Below, in pieces: positions 50,068-58,950 of a stretch of DNA of 64,000 bases. The stretch's first letter is position 1. Every line of letters starts with the position of its first letter. A program made the translations under genes and the position numbers. Under the pieces are notes generated by a model. That model worked only from the letters and a program-made list of their open reading frames with translations. It was not told where the DNA came from and did no database searches. The stretch comes from Gillisia xinjiangensis (GTDB lineage: Bacteria > Bacteroidota > Bacteroidia > Flavobacteriales > Flavobacteriaceae). The stretch spans positions 124,001-188,000 of the forward strand of contig NZ_JBKAHK010000007.1 of NCBI RefSeq assembly GCF_046298265.1, given 5' to 3'.

Positions 50068-51594
50068 TTATTCCATTTGCGAATCAATTTTAAATAAATC
50101 TAAAAATGCACGGCCAATATTTGCCGCAATATCACCCGAGATCATTCCCTGATAACTCTTTTCATCTGCCATAATATCACCTGCCCTTCCATGTAAATAT
50201 ACTCCGAATACCGCTGCATTTAATGGGTCGTATTTCTGGGAAATAAGCCCCGTAATCACTCCGGACAGCACATCTCCAGATCCTGCGGTAGCCATTCCGG
50301 GATTTCCTGTATTATTAATAAACATTTCATCCCCTGAAATCGTAAAGGTAAAAGCCCCTTTAATAACCAGGATCACCTTATGTTTTGTAGTGAATTTCTT
50401 TGCCTTATCCAATTTTTCAAAATCATTCTTCCATTTTCCTATAAGTCGTTCCAATTCTTTTGGATGTGGAGTCAAAACAGAATTTTTGGGCAATAACTTC
50501 AGTAATTCCTTTTCTTTTGAAAGCATATTTAAACCATCGGCATCGATTACCATAGGATTTGAAGTTTGTTGCAGCAATTGCTTAAAAGCATTTAAAGGCA
50601 CTGTTGAAGTCCCTGCTCCCATTCCAAAACAGATAACATCCGGTTCTATATCAAATGTAATGTTGCTAAGTTCATTTTCATCAATATCTGTAATCACCAT
50701 GGCTTCAGGCAAAACCGTTTGAAGTACCTGGTAACCGCATTTTGGAGAAAAGAATGTCACCAATCCTGCTCCGGTTCGTAATGCGGCAGTACCGGCTAAG
50801 GCGATGCTTCCAATCTTACCGTAGCTTCCTCCAATTATTAACGAATGTCCATAATCGCCCTTATGGGAATTTTTTTTCCTCGGAATATATAACCCGATAG
50901 CTTCATTTTTATCGATAAGCCGGGCTTTGGCCGGCGCTTGATGCAGAAATTCCCTGTCCAGGCCAATATCCAGTATCTGCAAATCCCCAACAAAACCGGC
51001 AGTTTGTGGCAGGAAAAAAATCAGTTTTGGAGCTTGAAAAGAAAGTGTGAAATTCGCCTTTATGACAGCGTCATTTTCTGAAGGAATCTTCTCTGAAAAA
51101 AGACCGGAAGGCATATCGACGGAAAGTATAAATGCCCCTGAAGAATTTATGTGTTTCACTAACTTCCCTACCCATTCATCCAGGGACCTGTTAAGTCCAA
51201 TCCCAAAAATGCCATCGATAATAAAATCTGTTTTCTTTAAATCGGGAAGATCATCTTTTTTCGTTAACAAGATTGGCCATGAGGAAGCCACCTCTTTAAT
51301 TTTTTCATAATTGGCTAAAAAATCTTCAGAGCGTTTATTGCTGTAATTAACAACGTAGATCGTTACATTATACCCGTTTTCTATCAACAACCTGCCTATC
51401 ACAAGTCCATCTCCTCCATTATTTCCAATTCCGCAAAATATCTTAATCGAAATTTTAGCACCCTGCAACCTGGAATGAATTTCATTAAAAACAAGCGTAG
51501 CAGCTCGTTCCATAAGTATTTCTGAAGTTATTCCTTCTTTTTCAATGGTTACTTTATCTGCTTCTGCTAATTGTTCAACATCAAAAATCTTCAT
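50068..51594 (-). CDS. nnr: Bifunctional NAD(P)H-hydrate epimerase/dehydratase
   Basis: About 508 residues from ATG 51594 (MKIFDVEQLAEADKVTI). A TTG at 51621 and an ATG at 51603 are further upstream but add unrelated residues. The N-terminal half is a YjeF_N epimerase (KIFCGIGNNGGDGLVIGRLL), and the C-terminal half is a ribokinase-like ADP-dependent dehydratase with AGSGDVLSGVITGL. Together they repair damaged NADHX/NADPHX, the first by epimerising R to S form, the second by removing water with ADP. This is a metabolite-repair enzyme of the cytoplasm. It is transcribed as a single gene. Confidence 0.92.
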   Translation of the reverse strand: MKIFDVEQLAEADKVTIEKEGITSEILMERAATLVFNEIHSRLQGAKISIKIFCGIGNNGGDGLVIGRLLIENGYNVTIYVVNYSNKRSEDFLANYEKIKEVASSWPILLTKKDDLPDLKKTDFIIDGIFGIGLNRSLDEWVGKLVKHINSSGAFILSVDMPSGLFSEKIPSENDAVIKANFTLSFQAPKLIFFLPQTAGFVGDLQILDIGLDREFLHQAPAKARLIDKNEAIGLYIPRKKNSHKGDYGHSLIIGGSYGKIGSIALAGTAALRTGAGLVTFFSPKCGYQVLQTVLPEAMVITDIDENELSNITFDIEPDVICFGMGAGTSTVPLNAFKQLLQQTSNPMVIDADGLNMLSKEKELLKLLPKNSVLTPHPKELERLIGKWKNDFEKLDKAKKFTTKHKVILVIKGAFTFTISGDEMFINNTGNPGMATAGSGDVLSGVITGLISQKYDPLNAAVFGVYLHGRAGDIMADEKSYQGMISGDIAANIGRAFLDLFKIDSQME

Positions 51595-51682
51595 AAATGT
51601 CATTTTATATAGGCAATACAAATATAAAACTTCCTAACCCCAAACCCTCTTACATAACAAATTCTTAATAAAAACTGTTCAA

Positions 51683-51716
51683 TTGGACTATATTCAGTCT
51701 GAATTAAATAAATTTG
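51683..51716 (+). promoter_or_regulatory. Promoter of gcvT
   Basis: TAAATTTG at 51709-51716 is an exact -7 box; TTG at 51683-51685 lies 23 bases upstream, slightly long. The ATG is 17 bases after the box, so the leader is very short and no glycine riboswitch is present. Confidence 0.45.
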
Positions 51717-51732
51717 CCCAAATTTTAAACAG

Positions 51733-52815
51733 ATGAAAGAAGTCGCTCTTAATGCCATACATACATCTTTAAACGCGAAGATGGTTCCTTTTGCAGGTTA
51801 TATGATGCCTGTTTCATACGAGGGAGTAACTATAGAACATGAAACCGTTCGTAAAGCCGTGGGTGTTTTTGATGTTTCCCATATGGGAGAATTTCTTATT
51901 ACCGGACCCCATGCCCTTGAGCTTATTCAAAAAGTATGTACTAATGATGCATCAAAACTTATAGACGGCAAAGCCCAATATACCTGTATGCCAAATGAAA
52001 ATGGCGGGATTGTAGACGATTTGCTCATTTACAGGATTCAGGAAGAAAAATATTTACTGGTTGTAAACGCTTCCAATATTGAAAAGGATTGGAACTGGAT
52101 TGCCCAGCATAATTCCATGGATGCTACGATGCGGGATCTTTCTGAAGAGTATTCCCTGCTGGCAATTCAGGGTCCAAAAGCAGCCGAAGCAATGCAATCT
52201 TTAACCCAGGTAGATCTTGCAAATATGAAGTTTTACACCTTTGAGGTAGCAGAATTTGCCGGAGTTAAAAATGTGATTATATCGGCGACAGGATATACCG
52301 GAAGCGGTGGTTTTGAGATCTATTTCAAAAATGAAGATGCCGTTCAAATTTGGGAAAATGTAATGGAAGCCGGAGCCGATTTTGGCATTAAACCAATAGG
52401 CCTTGCCGCCCGCGACACTTTGCGTTTGGAAATGGGTTTTTGCCTTTATGGAAATGATATCGATGACACCACCTCTCCTATTGAAGCCGGTTTAGGCTGG
52501 ATCACAAAATTCACCAAGGATTTTGTAAATTCTGAAAATCTTAAAAAACAAAAGGAAGAAGGTCCTACCAGAAAATTGATCGCTTTTGAAATGGAAGAAA
52601 GAGGAATCCCCCGTCACGACTACGATATTGTAGATGAAAATGGCAAGATTATTGGCGTAGTAACCTCGGGCACCATGTCACCTTCATTAGATAAAGGTAT
52701 AGGAATGGGGTATGTTCCATTGGAAATTGCCAAAACCGGAGAAAAAATCTTTATACAGGTCCGGAAGAAAGCTATCCCTGCAAAACAGGTGAAGTTGCCC
52801 TTTTATAAAGGATAA
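51733..52815 (+). CDS. gcvT: Glycine cleavage system aminomethyltransferase (T-protein)
   Basis: A 360-residue T-protein that transfers the methylene group from the lipoyl H-protein to tetrahydrofolate. Typical blocks are MVPFAGYMMPVSYEGVTIEH and VGVFDVSHMGEFLITGPHAL near the N-terminus, NENGGIVDDLLIYRI (with the catalytic Asp), and PIGLAARDTLRLEMGFCLYG. The C-terminal beta-barrel ends with GYVPLEIAKTGEKIFIQVR. Folate-binding residues are as in the family. gcvP and gcvH are not nearby. The RmlD-like gene follows 5 bases later. Confidence 0.94.
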   Translation: MKEVALNAIHTSLNAKMVPFAGYMMPVSYEGVTIEHETVRKAVGVFDVSHMGEFLITGPHALELIQKVCTNDASKLIDGKAQYTCMPNENGGIVDDLLIYRIQEEKYLLVVNASNIEKDWNWIAQHNSMDATMRDLSEEYSLLAIQGPKAAEAMQSLTQVDLANMKFYTFEVAEFAGVKNVIISATGYTGSGGFEIYFKNEDAVQIWENVMEAGADFGIKPIGLAARDTLRLEMGFCLYGNDIDDTTSPIEAGLGWITKFTKDFVNSENLKKQKEEGPTRKLIAFEMEERGIPRHDYDIVDENGKIIGVVTSGTMSPSLDKGIGMGYVPLEIAKTGEKIFIQVRKKAIPAKQVKLPFYKG

Positions 52816-52820
52816 AACTA

Positions 52821-53636
52821 TTGAAAAAAATTTTGATTTTAGGAGCAAGCGGCTTTATAGGCAATGCCTTATATAAAGAGCTTTGCTCCTATTTTGATAC
52901 CTATGGAACCTATTATTCCAACGCTAAATCATTCAGCAAAAACCAAAAGTTTTTTGAGTATGATATGGAATCGGAAAACATTGAAATTTTACTGGAGAAC
53001 CTAAAGCCCACCATAATTATTTCGGCACTTCGCGGAAATTTTGATGCCCAGGTGAGCACCCATTTTTCTATTATTGATTACCTTCTGAAGAATGACTGCA
53101 AGCTGATTTTTATCTCATCGGCCAACGTTTTTGACGGGTTCACCAATTACCCTTCCTATGAATATGACAAGACATTGTCTCAAAGTATTTACGGAAGGTT
53201 TAAAATTAAAATTGAAAATGCACTTTTAAGACTTCCCAATAACAAATACAATGTTTTGCGATTACCAATGGTTTTTGGAGCAAACTCCCCACGTGTTATG
53301 GAGATTAAAAACAAAATAGAATTTGGAGAACCGCTCGAGGTTTTTCCAAATGTGATAATTAATGCTACCGAAGTTTCTAAATTAACCCAGCAGGTACATT
53401 ACCTCATAAACCGAAAAAAACAAGGGGTTTTTCATTTGGGAAGCAATGATCTCACCCATCAAAACGACCTGATAACCGATATTGCCGAAGTGTTGGGATA
53501 TAATAATCCACTTCTTAAACAGGTTTACGACTCCAATTATGACCGGTTTTTGGCAGTTTTACCCAAGGATAATCCGCTACCAAAAAATCTCCAGGTTTCT
53601 ATTCATCAAGTGATCCAAGCTTCCATTATCATATAA
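52821..53636 (+). CDS. RmlD-like NAD(P)-dependent sugar-nucleotide reductase
   Basis: A 271-residue extended SDR. The Rossmann motif is at the very N-terminus, ILGASGFIG at 6-14, and the catalytic YxxxK is in IYGRFKIKIE with the upstream Ser in ISSANVFDG. Closest relatives reduce dTDP-4-dehydrorhamnose or similar sugar nucleotides. The start is TTG at 52821: it is the only one that keeps the complete nucleotide-binding strand. It begins 5 bases after the gcvT stop, so translation is probably coupled. Role and substrate in this strain are unknown. Confidence 0.8.
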   Translation: MKKILILGASGFIGNALYKELCSYFDTYGTYYSNAKSFSKNQKFFEYDMESENIEILLENLKPTIIISALRGNFDAQVSTHFSIIDYLLKNDCKLIFISSANVFDGFTNYPSYEYDKTLSQSIYGRFKIKIENALLRLPNNKYNVLRLPMVFGANSPRVMEIKNKIEFGEPLEVFPNVIINATEVSKLTQQVHYLINRKKQGVFHLGSNDLTHQNDLITDIAEVLGYNNPLLKQVYDSNYDRFLAVLPKDNPLPKNLQVSIHQVIQASIII

Positions 53637-53761
53637 AAACACTACAGCTAAGCACATAATTAACCCCAGAAGAATCTCGCTTTTTATCCCTATAATCCTT
53701 AACTTTAAAAAATCGAAATCTATTATTCAAAAAGCCGTTACTAAATTAAAAATAATACAAA

Positions 53762-54049
53762 ATGAAAAAACTAACCGAACAAGAGATCAACGATAGACTG
53801 GAAAATTTGGAAGGATGGGATTATTCTGAAAATGCAATCCATACCTCTTTTGAATTTGAGAACTTTAAAGAAGCTTTTACCCTGATGACACGTATTGCTT
53901 TTGAAGCCGAAGCGCAACAACATCATCCGGATTGGTCGAACGTTTATAACCAGTTGGAAATAAAATTATCTACCCACGATGCCGGTGGAGTGACAGAAAA
54001 AGATTTTAAATTGGCAAATGCAATCGAAGGAATTGTAAACGCAGATTAA
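53762..54049 (+). CDS. 4a-hydroxytetrahydrobiopterin dehydratase (pterin-4a-carbinolamine dehydratase)
   Basis: A 95-residue protein of the PhhB/DCoH family. The signature FEAEAQQHHPDWSNVYNQLE carries the catalytic His pair and PDW, followed by EIKLSTHDAGGVTEKDFKLA. The enzyme dehydrates the carbinolamine formed by phenylalanine hydroxylase so that tetrahydrobiopterin can be recycled. No phenylalanine hydroxylase is near, so the gene may serve a hydroxylase elsewhere or molybdopterin metabolism. A palindromic repeat and a terminator lie downstream. Confidence 0.9.
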   Translation: MKKLTEQEINDRLENLEGWDYSENAIHTSFEFENFKEAFTLMTRIAFEAEAQQHHPDWSNVYNQLEIKLSTHDAGGVTEKDFKLANAIEGIVNAD

Positions 54050-54057
54050 TACTGAAG

Positions 54058-54159
54058 ATCTAGAACCTCGGGGCAAGCCCACGAGGTACGAATTGGAAAC
54101 TAATTTTAAAAACCCGAGGCAAGCCTCGGGGGAATTAAACCCTCAATGAGGGATTAAAA
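54058..54159. repeat. Dispersed palindromic repeat, copy 2
   Basis: CCCGAGGC-aa-GCCTCGGG (54113-54130) is a perfect 8-bp hairpin; ACCTCG..CGAGGT (54066-54088) is another. Bases 54131-54159 are the exact inverse of 7958-7986. Confidence 0.7.
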
Positions 54160-54166
54160 CAAACCT

Positions 54167-54205
54167 ACGTTCCATTTTTTAGTTAAAGAATGGAACGTTT
54201 TTTTT
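54167..54205 (+). terminator. Terminator upstream of the YebC-family gene
   Basis: ACGTTCCATT (54167-54176) and AATGGAACGT (54189-54198) form a perfect 10-bp stem with a T-tract. An ATG at 54190 lies inside the stem, so it is not a start codon. Confidence 0.85.
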
Positions 54206-54231
54206 ATTTTTACACCAGAATTAAATTTTTT

Positions 54232-54957
54232 ATGGGAAGAGCATTCGAATTTAGAAAAGCACGAAAGATGAAACGCTGGTCTGCAATGGCCAAGGCATTT
54301 ACCAGAATTGGAAAAGATATTGTAATGGCGGTCAAGGAAGGCGGTCCGGATCCGGATGCCAATTCCAGGTTAAGGGCAGTGATCCAGAATGCCAAGAGTA
54401 TTAACATGCCCAAGGAAAATGTAGAACGAGCAATAAAACGAGCCAGCGATAAAAGCCAGGGTGATTATAAGATCGTAATGTTTGAAGGCTATGCTCCTCA
54501 TGGAATCGCCGTGCTGGTAGAAACTGCAACCGACAATAACAACAGGACCGTGGCCAATGTTCGGATGCACTTTAGCAAAGCCGACGGGAATCTGGGAACT
54601 TCAGGATCTGTGGAATTTATGTTTGACCACACCTGTAATTTCAGGATTCATGCAGAAGGTTTAGATCCTGAAGAATTGGAGTTGGAATTGATAGATTTTG
54701 GTGCAGAGGAAGTATTTCAGGATGAAGATGATATTCTTATCTATGCCCCTTTTGAAAATTTCGGATCAATTCAGAAAGAACTGGAACACAGAAACATTGA
54801 AATTCTTTCTTCCGGATTTGAAAGAATTCCCCAGGTTACAAAAAAACTTTCTGAAGAAGAAGCCGCAGATGTAGAAAAACTACTGGACCGCCTGGAGGAA
54901 GATGATGATGTGCAAAACGTGTATCACACTATGGAAGAAGTTATGCACGAGGAATAA
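54232..54957 (+). CDS. YebC/PmpR-family (TACO1-like) protein
   Basis: 241 residues from ATG 54232 (MGRAFEFRKARKMKRWSAMA); a start at 54190 is ruled out by the terminator stem. The family block WSAMAKAFTRIGKDI and MPKENVERAIKRASDKSQGD are present, as is EGYAPHGIAVLVE. YebC proteins were long annotated as DNA-binding transcription regulators; recent work ties several to ribosome rescue at proline runs. Either role remains possible here. An acidic C-terminal tail (EEDDDVQNVYHTMEEVMHEE) is typical. It is monocistronic. Confidence 0.9.
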   Translation: MGRAFEFRKARKMKRWSAMAKAFTRIGKDIVMAVKEGGPDPDANSRLRAVIQNAKSINMPKENVERAIKRASDKSQGDYKIVMFEGYAPHGIAVLVETATDNNNRTVANVRMHFSKADGNLGTSGSVEFMFDHTCNFRIHAEGLDPEELELELIDFGAEEVFQDEDDILIYAPFENFGSIQKELEHRNIEILSSGFERIPQVTKKLSEEEAADVEKLLDRLEEDDDVQNVYHTMEEVMHEE

Positions 54958-55082
54958 GAGTTGATAAAAACATAATAATCAGGAATAGAGTTAATTAGAA
55001 AAATTATATAAAGTGTTACTTTAGAAATAAATAATCTTAAAAATTTCTGTTTCAAAATCCAGAAGTATCTTTTCAGGATATT

Positions 55083-55637
55083 TCAAATCAATGGCATTTC
55101 AAATTTTTCAGGATTTTTTCCCTGAACATCCTGATAAAATTTGCGGATTTTGGAGAAGTCTTTCTCCTTATCATTTGAAGTATAAAAGGGCTCTGAAAAC
55201 CTAACTATCTTTTTTTTGTAGTCAAAAGAGACCATAATAATAGGAACTTCGGCTTCTTTTGCTATGTAATAAAATCCGGTTTTCCAATTTCTTACTTTTT
55301 CCCTGGTTCCTTCAGGAGAAAGTGCAAGTCTAAAAACAGGTCTGGATTTAAAAATTCCGGCGATTGTCTCCACTTTATTCTGTTTGGGAGTACGGTCCAG
55401 GGGAGTTCCACCCACCCATTTAAAATACCAGCCAAAAGGAGCTTGAAACAATTCTTTTTTAGCAACAAAATCAATTTGCAAACCAAGGATATTACGCACC
55501 AACAGCCCGGTAAAAAAGTCAAACCAACTGGTGTGAGGGGCAACTATAATAACGCATTTTTTAACAGAAGCATCAATTTCGCCGTCCAGTTTCCAACCGG
55601 ATATTTTGCATAATAAAAAATGTGAAAATCCTCGCAT
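55083..55637 (-). CDS. PlsC-like 1-acylglycerol-3-phosphate acyltransferase family protein
   Basis: A 184-residue membrane-associated acyltransferase. The HxxxxD motif is HTSWFDFF (about 34-41), and FRLALSPEGTREKVRNWKTG carries the substrate-binding EGTR block. GTPLDRT is a third conserved motif. The protein is short for a PlsC and lacks a clear N-terminal transmembrane helix, so it may be a lyso-lipid or ornithine-lipid-type acyltransferase of Bacteroidota. It is the second gene of the proline dehydrogenase operon, with 5 bases between the genes. Confidence 0.85.
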   Translation of the reverse strand: MRGFSHFLLCKISGWKLDGEIDASVKKCVIIVAPHTSWFDFFTGLLVRNILGLQIDFVAKKELFQAPFGWYFKWVGGTPLDRTPKQNKVETIAGIFKSRPVFRLALSPEGTREKVRNWKTGFYYIAKEAEVPIIMVSFDYKKKIVRFSEPFYTSNDKEKDFSKIRKFYQDVQGKNPEKFEMPLI

Positions 55638-55642
55638 TAAAT

Positions 55643-56872
55643 TTATTCTACCTTTTCTGCAGATCTGGGAGCTCTTTTTTCTCTGGTTGCTTTGGTTATT
55701 TCTCCTTTACGACGTTTACGCTCTTCTATTAACAGCGATAATTCTCTTCCGGTTTGCCCGCGAACCGAAGTGTTTTCCTGGGCTCTTCTTATTAAATAAG
55801 GCACCACTTCCCTTACAGGGCCAAATGGCAAAAGCTTGGCTGCATTATAACCTTTTCTGGCCAGGTTATAACTTATATGGTCACTCATCCCAAATAACTG
55901 ACTGAACCATGCCCGGGTGTCATTTTTTGAAATATCCTTGTTCTCCATAATTTGCATGGCAAGGTAATTACTCACTTCATTATGGGTTCCAATAAAAGTG
56001 GAGATATCATCAATATTGTCCAGGCAGTAAGACATAACACCATTAAAACTAACATCTGTAGCTTCTTTGCTTTCGCATATGGGAGTGATATACCCCATTT
56101 TTTTCGCCCTTTCATTTTCCTTTTCCATATAAGCACCCCGAACGATCTTTGCGCCAATTTTAAAACCTTCCTTTTTGCCCTTTATGTGAAGATCCTCAAG
56201 ATATTGCTGCCTGTCCCATCTGTAACATTGTAAGGTATTAAACACAATTGCTTTCTCACCGTTATATTTTCTCATCATACGCTCCATAAGTTCATCTGCA
56301 GCATCCTGCATCCAGGATTCTTCGCCATCAGCCAACACGCTGATATCATGTTGGTATGCAGCCTCACATATATTTTCCACACGCTGTTGCACACGCTGCC
56401 ATTCCTTTTCTTCCTCTTCAGTCAGGGTAACTTTCGATGTTACTTTTTCCCAAATCCCAAGTCTTCCAATTCCGGTTGGCTTAAATACAGCAAAAGCAAG
56501 TTCCTTGTTTTCTGCAGCAAATTTAATAATACCGATTTTCTTTTTCATAGCAGCATCAAATTGCTCCTCCTCCTCTTTTCCTTCTACCGAATAATCCAGG
56601 ATACTATGCAGCTTCTTCGTGTACATCTTTCTAATGGTAGGCAGGCAATCCTCCATGGTCTCCCCTCCGCTAAACTGATTAAAAATAGTGGCTTTAATAA
56701 GTCCTTCCACAGGAAGATGCAGTTTTAAAGACCAATTGGTAAGTGCAGTGCCTATTTTTACCAAGGTGGGACGGTTTATCATTCCAAAAAGAAATAACGC
56801 CCTGTTGAGTTCCTCATCAGATTTTAACTTAAAAGCTGTCTCGGTATCGTTGAAAATTTTTTCAGTAATCAT
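55643..56872 (-). CDS. Proline dehydrogenase
   Basis: 409 residues from ATG 56872 (MITEKIFNDTE); a TTG at 56893 would add seven residues unlike the family. The FAD-dependent enzyme oxidises proline to pyrroline-5-carboxylate. Signatures are GAKIVRGAYMEKENERAKKM and, near the C-terminus, PYLIRRAQENTSV with the RRxxE substrate motif. It is a stand-alone PutA-N type, without the aldehyde dehydrogenase half. The C-terminus is basic. It is divergent from aroB and followed closely by the acyltransferase. Confidence 0.92.
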   Translation of the reverse strand: MITEKIFNDTETAFKLKSDEELNRALFLFGMINRPTLVKIGTALTNWSLKLHLPVEGLIKATIFNQFSGGETMEDCLPTIRKMYTKKLHSILDYSVEGKEEEEQFDAAMKKKIGIIKFAAENKELAFAVFKPTGIGRLGIWEKVTSKVTLTEEEEKEWQRVQQRVENICEAAYQHDISVLADGEESWMQDAADELMERMMRKYNGEKAIVFNTLQCYRWDRQQYLEDLHIKGKKEGFKIGAKIVRGAYMEKENERAKKMGYITPICESKEATDVSFNGVMSYCLDNIDDISTFIGTHNEVSNYLAMQIMENKDISKNDTRAWFSQLFGMSDHISYNLARKGYNAAKLLPFGPVREVVPYLIRRAQENTSVRGQTGRELSLLIEERKRRKGEITKATREKRAPRSAEKVE

Positions 56873-56975
56873 TACAATTGAATTAATACACAAATATAAT
56901 TATTGAGTATTGATTATTTATCAAAATTCTCCTTATTTTCGACATATTTTAATAAAGCGCAAAACCTTATTAACT

Positions 56976-58043
56976 ATGACTTCTTCCTCCAATCAGGCCC
57001 CGGTCTTTTACTCTGAAAATGCCTACCTGCAATTGAACAATTTTCTGGATCGTTCCAACCATTCCGCAGTGTTTATTTTAGTGGATACCAACACTCACAA
57101 TCATTGTCTTCCTGCATTTTTAGAAAAGCTTGAAACATCAAAAACCATAGAGGTAATAGAAATGGATGCGGGAGAAGAGTTCAAAAACATTGAAACCTGT
57201 ACCGGTATCTGGAATGCATTATCTGAACTTGGAGCCGACAGGAAAGGCCTTATGATTAATCTTGGCGGTGGGGTTGTTACAGATCTTGGAGGATTTGTAG
57301 CCGGCACTTTTAAACGTGGGATTGAATTCATCAACGTTCCTACAAGTCTTTTATCCATGGTAGATGCCTCTGTTGGTGGAAAAACCGGGGTAGATCTCGG
57401 AAGTCTTAAAAACCAGGTAGGGGTAATTACTCAACCGCAAATGGTCCTGATAGATCCCGAATACCTGTCAAGTTTACCGGCAAATGAGATGCGCAGCGGT
57501 CTTGCCGAGATTTTAAAGCACGGACTCATTGCCGATAAGCAATACTGGGAGAAGGCCACAGATTTGCAAAAGCTTACCCTGGAAGATCTTGAAGAATTAA
57601 TAGCAGAGTCTATTGAAATAAAAACCAGGATTGTTGAACAAGATCCAACAGAACAAAATATAAGAAAAACCCTGAATTTTGGACATACCCTGGGCCATGC
57701 AATCGAATCCTATTACTTATCACATCCTGAAAAGGAAAAACTCCTGCACGGGGAGGCTATCGCTATTGGAATGATCATGGCGCTTTATATTTCCACTAAA
57801 ATTTCCAACTTCCCGGAACCTCAATTGAAAGAGATTACAAAAAAAATCCTGGAGGTATTTCAAAAGGTAAAAATCACCAAAAAAGACTTTGAAAAGATAA
57901 TTGAACTTTTAAAATTTGATAAGAAAAACACACATGGCCGTATAAACTTTGTGCTTTTAAAAGAAATTGGCAGCCCGGTAATTGACCGTACAGTCCCTAA
58001 TAATCTTATTTTGGAGGCCCTGGAATATTATAAAAACGCTTAA
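56976..58043 (+). CDS. aroB: 3-dehydroquinate synthase
   Basis: 355 residues from ATG 56976; a longer frame to TTG 56910 runs through the promoter zone. The NAD-dependent enzyme makes 3-dehydroquinate in the shikimate pathway. Recognised blocks are LMINLGGGVVTDLGGFVAGT, NVPTSLLSMVDASVGGKTGV and RKTLNFGHTLGHAIESYY, with Lys, His and Glu metal and substrate ligands in place. C-terminal NFVLLKEIGSPVI matches the family. A likely -7 box TATTTTCG lies before the gene. It is divergent from proline dehydrogenase; a repeat unit follows the stop. Confidence 0.94.
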   Translation: MTSSSNQAPVFYSENAYLQLNNFLDRSNHSAVFILVDTNTHNHCLPAFLEKLETSKTIEVIEMDAGEEFKNIETCTGIWNALSELGADRKGLMINLGGGVVTDLGGFVAGTFKRGIEFINVPTSLLSMVDASVGGKTGVDLGSLKNQVGVITQPQMVLIDPEYLSSLPANEMRSGLAEILKHGLIADKQYWEKATDLQKLTLEDLEELIAESIEIKTRIVEQDPTEQNIRKTLNFGHTLGHAIESYYLSHPEKEKLLHGEAIAIGMIMALYISTKISNFPEPQLKEITKKILEVFQKVKITKKDFEKIIELLKFDKKNTHGRINFVLLKEIGSPVIDRTVPNNLILEALEYYKNA

Positions 58044-58457
58044 CCGGGAATCATTCAGGCGGGCCTACCTCGAATTTATAAAAATATTTTTCAATATCTG
58101 AGGTTTTTGATTTTCTTAGTCCCTAAGAATCGTCCAGACCTACCATTTTCAGAAAAAGACGATCGCTGTTTTTAGGGTTATGTACATTTCACCTTTAATT
58201 ATTTTTTAAAATAATTCTGTTTTTGTTTGATTATGAACTAGTTATTTATTTATATTCCAGTCTGAAAATATAGAATTGGAGTATTGCATTTTTAGTATTT
58301 CCCAGATTGCAGATATTGTGAATTTTGTTATAATTGCACCAAGAAATATTAGCTATGAAACGATCATAACGGATGCACTATATAAACATCGATGACGATA
58401 TGCGAATTACTCCCTGTAGCAATCGGGAAACCAATAAAAAACAATAAATGTCCACAT
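58044..58457. other. 414-base intergenic region
   Basis: It starts with the repeat unit at 58048-58113. Around 58330, a TATAATTG box and nearby TTG could form a promoter for the next gene. ATGCGAATTACTCCC at 58400-58414 recurs inverted at 60537-60551, beside short GGGA palindromes. No RNA gene is seen. Confidence 0.5.
58048..58113. repeat. Dispersed palindromic repeat, copy 3
   Basis: Matches 8000-8082: the 17-mer GAATCATTCAGGCGGGC is identical, and the following CTCGAATTT.TAAAA block and GAGGTTTTTGATT end are conserved. It begins five bases after the aroB stop. Confidence 0.65.
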
Positions 58458-58757
58458 ATGAAAAGAGTCATTGTAGATTACAAAAAATTAACCCCGGAGA
58501 TTTTAAGTCTCCTGGTGGAGAAATATCCCGATGGTTATGATGATGATCAAATCATTTCCTTTAAAAATGCAAAAAATGAAACGGTTGAAGCTGTTGAAGT
58601 AAAAACTTCAGACTCCATTTATCTTGTTAAGGTAAGTACCAGACTGGAAAATACTATGGCCAACTATGACGAAGATGATTATGAGGATGCCGATTTTAAT
58701 GAACCTATTGTAGAAATTCCCGAAAAAAATGCTGAAGAAGAAGAACCCGAAGACTAA
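58458..58757 (+). CDS. Small acidic-tailed protein of unknown function
   Basis: A 99-residue protein from ATG 58458 (MKRVIVDYKKLTPEIL); an in-frame ATG at 58392 adds residues that look non-coding. The N-terminal two-thirds look alpha/beta (LVEKYPDGYDDDQIISFKNA, then VEAVEVKTSDSIYLVKVS), the last 30 residues are nearly all acidic (EDDYEDADFNEPIVEIPEKN, EEEEPED). I have seen this type mis-annotated as DNA primase in Flavobacteria; nothing in it supports that. It is probably a small regulatory or interaction protein. It stands alone. Confidence 0.68.
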   Translation: MKRVIVDYKKLTPEILSLLVEKYPDGYDDDQIISFKNAKNETVEAVEVKTSDSIYLVKVSTRLENTMANYDEDDYEDADFNEPIVEIPEKNAEEEEPED

Positions 58758-58950
58758 ACCAGCTTTCTGGGAGCACGCTCATGAGTTGGAATGCTCAGTA
58801 AATATTTATAGTACTGATGATCTCACTAACCTTTTTATACAATGTTAGGATTAACCGAAATTTTTAATTTTTTCAAGAAGATTTTTTAAAAATACCACAA
58901 GTAATCAAAAAAGATCAAAATAAGACTTGTGCGAATCATTTTAAGCCTTG

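Noticed and set aside
51600..51732. Glycine riboswitch before gcvT
   Set aside because: The leader after the promoter box is under 20 bases, too short for any known riboswitch.
54190..54231. ATG at 54190 as the start of the YebC-family gene
   Set aside because: It lies in the right arm of a terminator stem, and the family's MGRAFE start is at 54232.
56910..56975. TTG start at 56910 for aroB
   Set aside because: It runs through promoter-like sequence and adds residues not found in the family.
58392..58457. ATG at 58392 as start of the small acidic-tailed protein
   Set aside because: The added residues have no protein-like pattern; MKRVIVDY at 58458 is a natural start.
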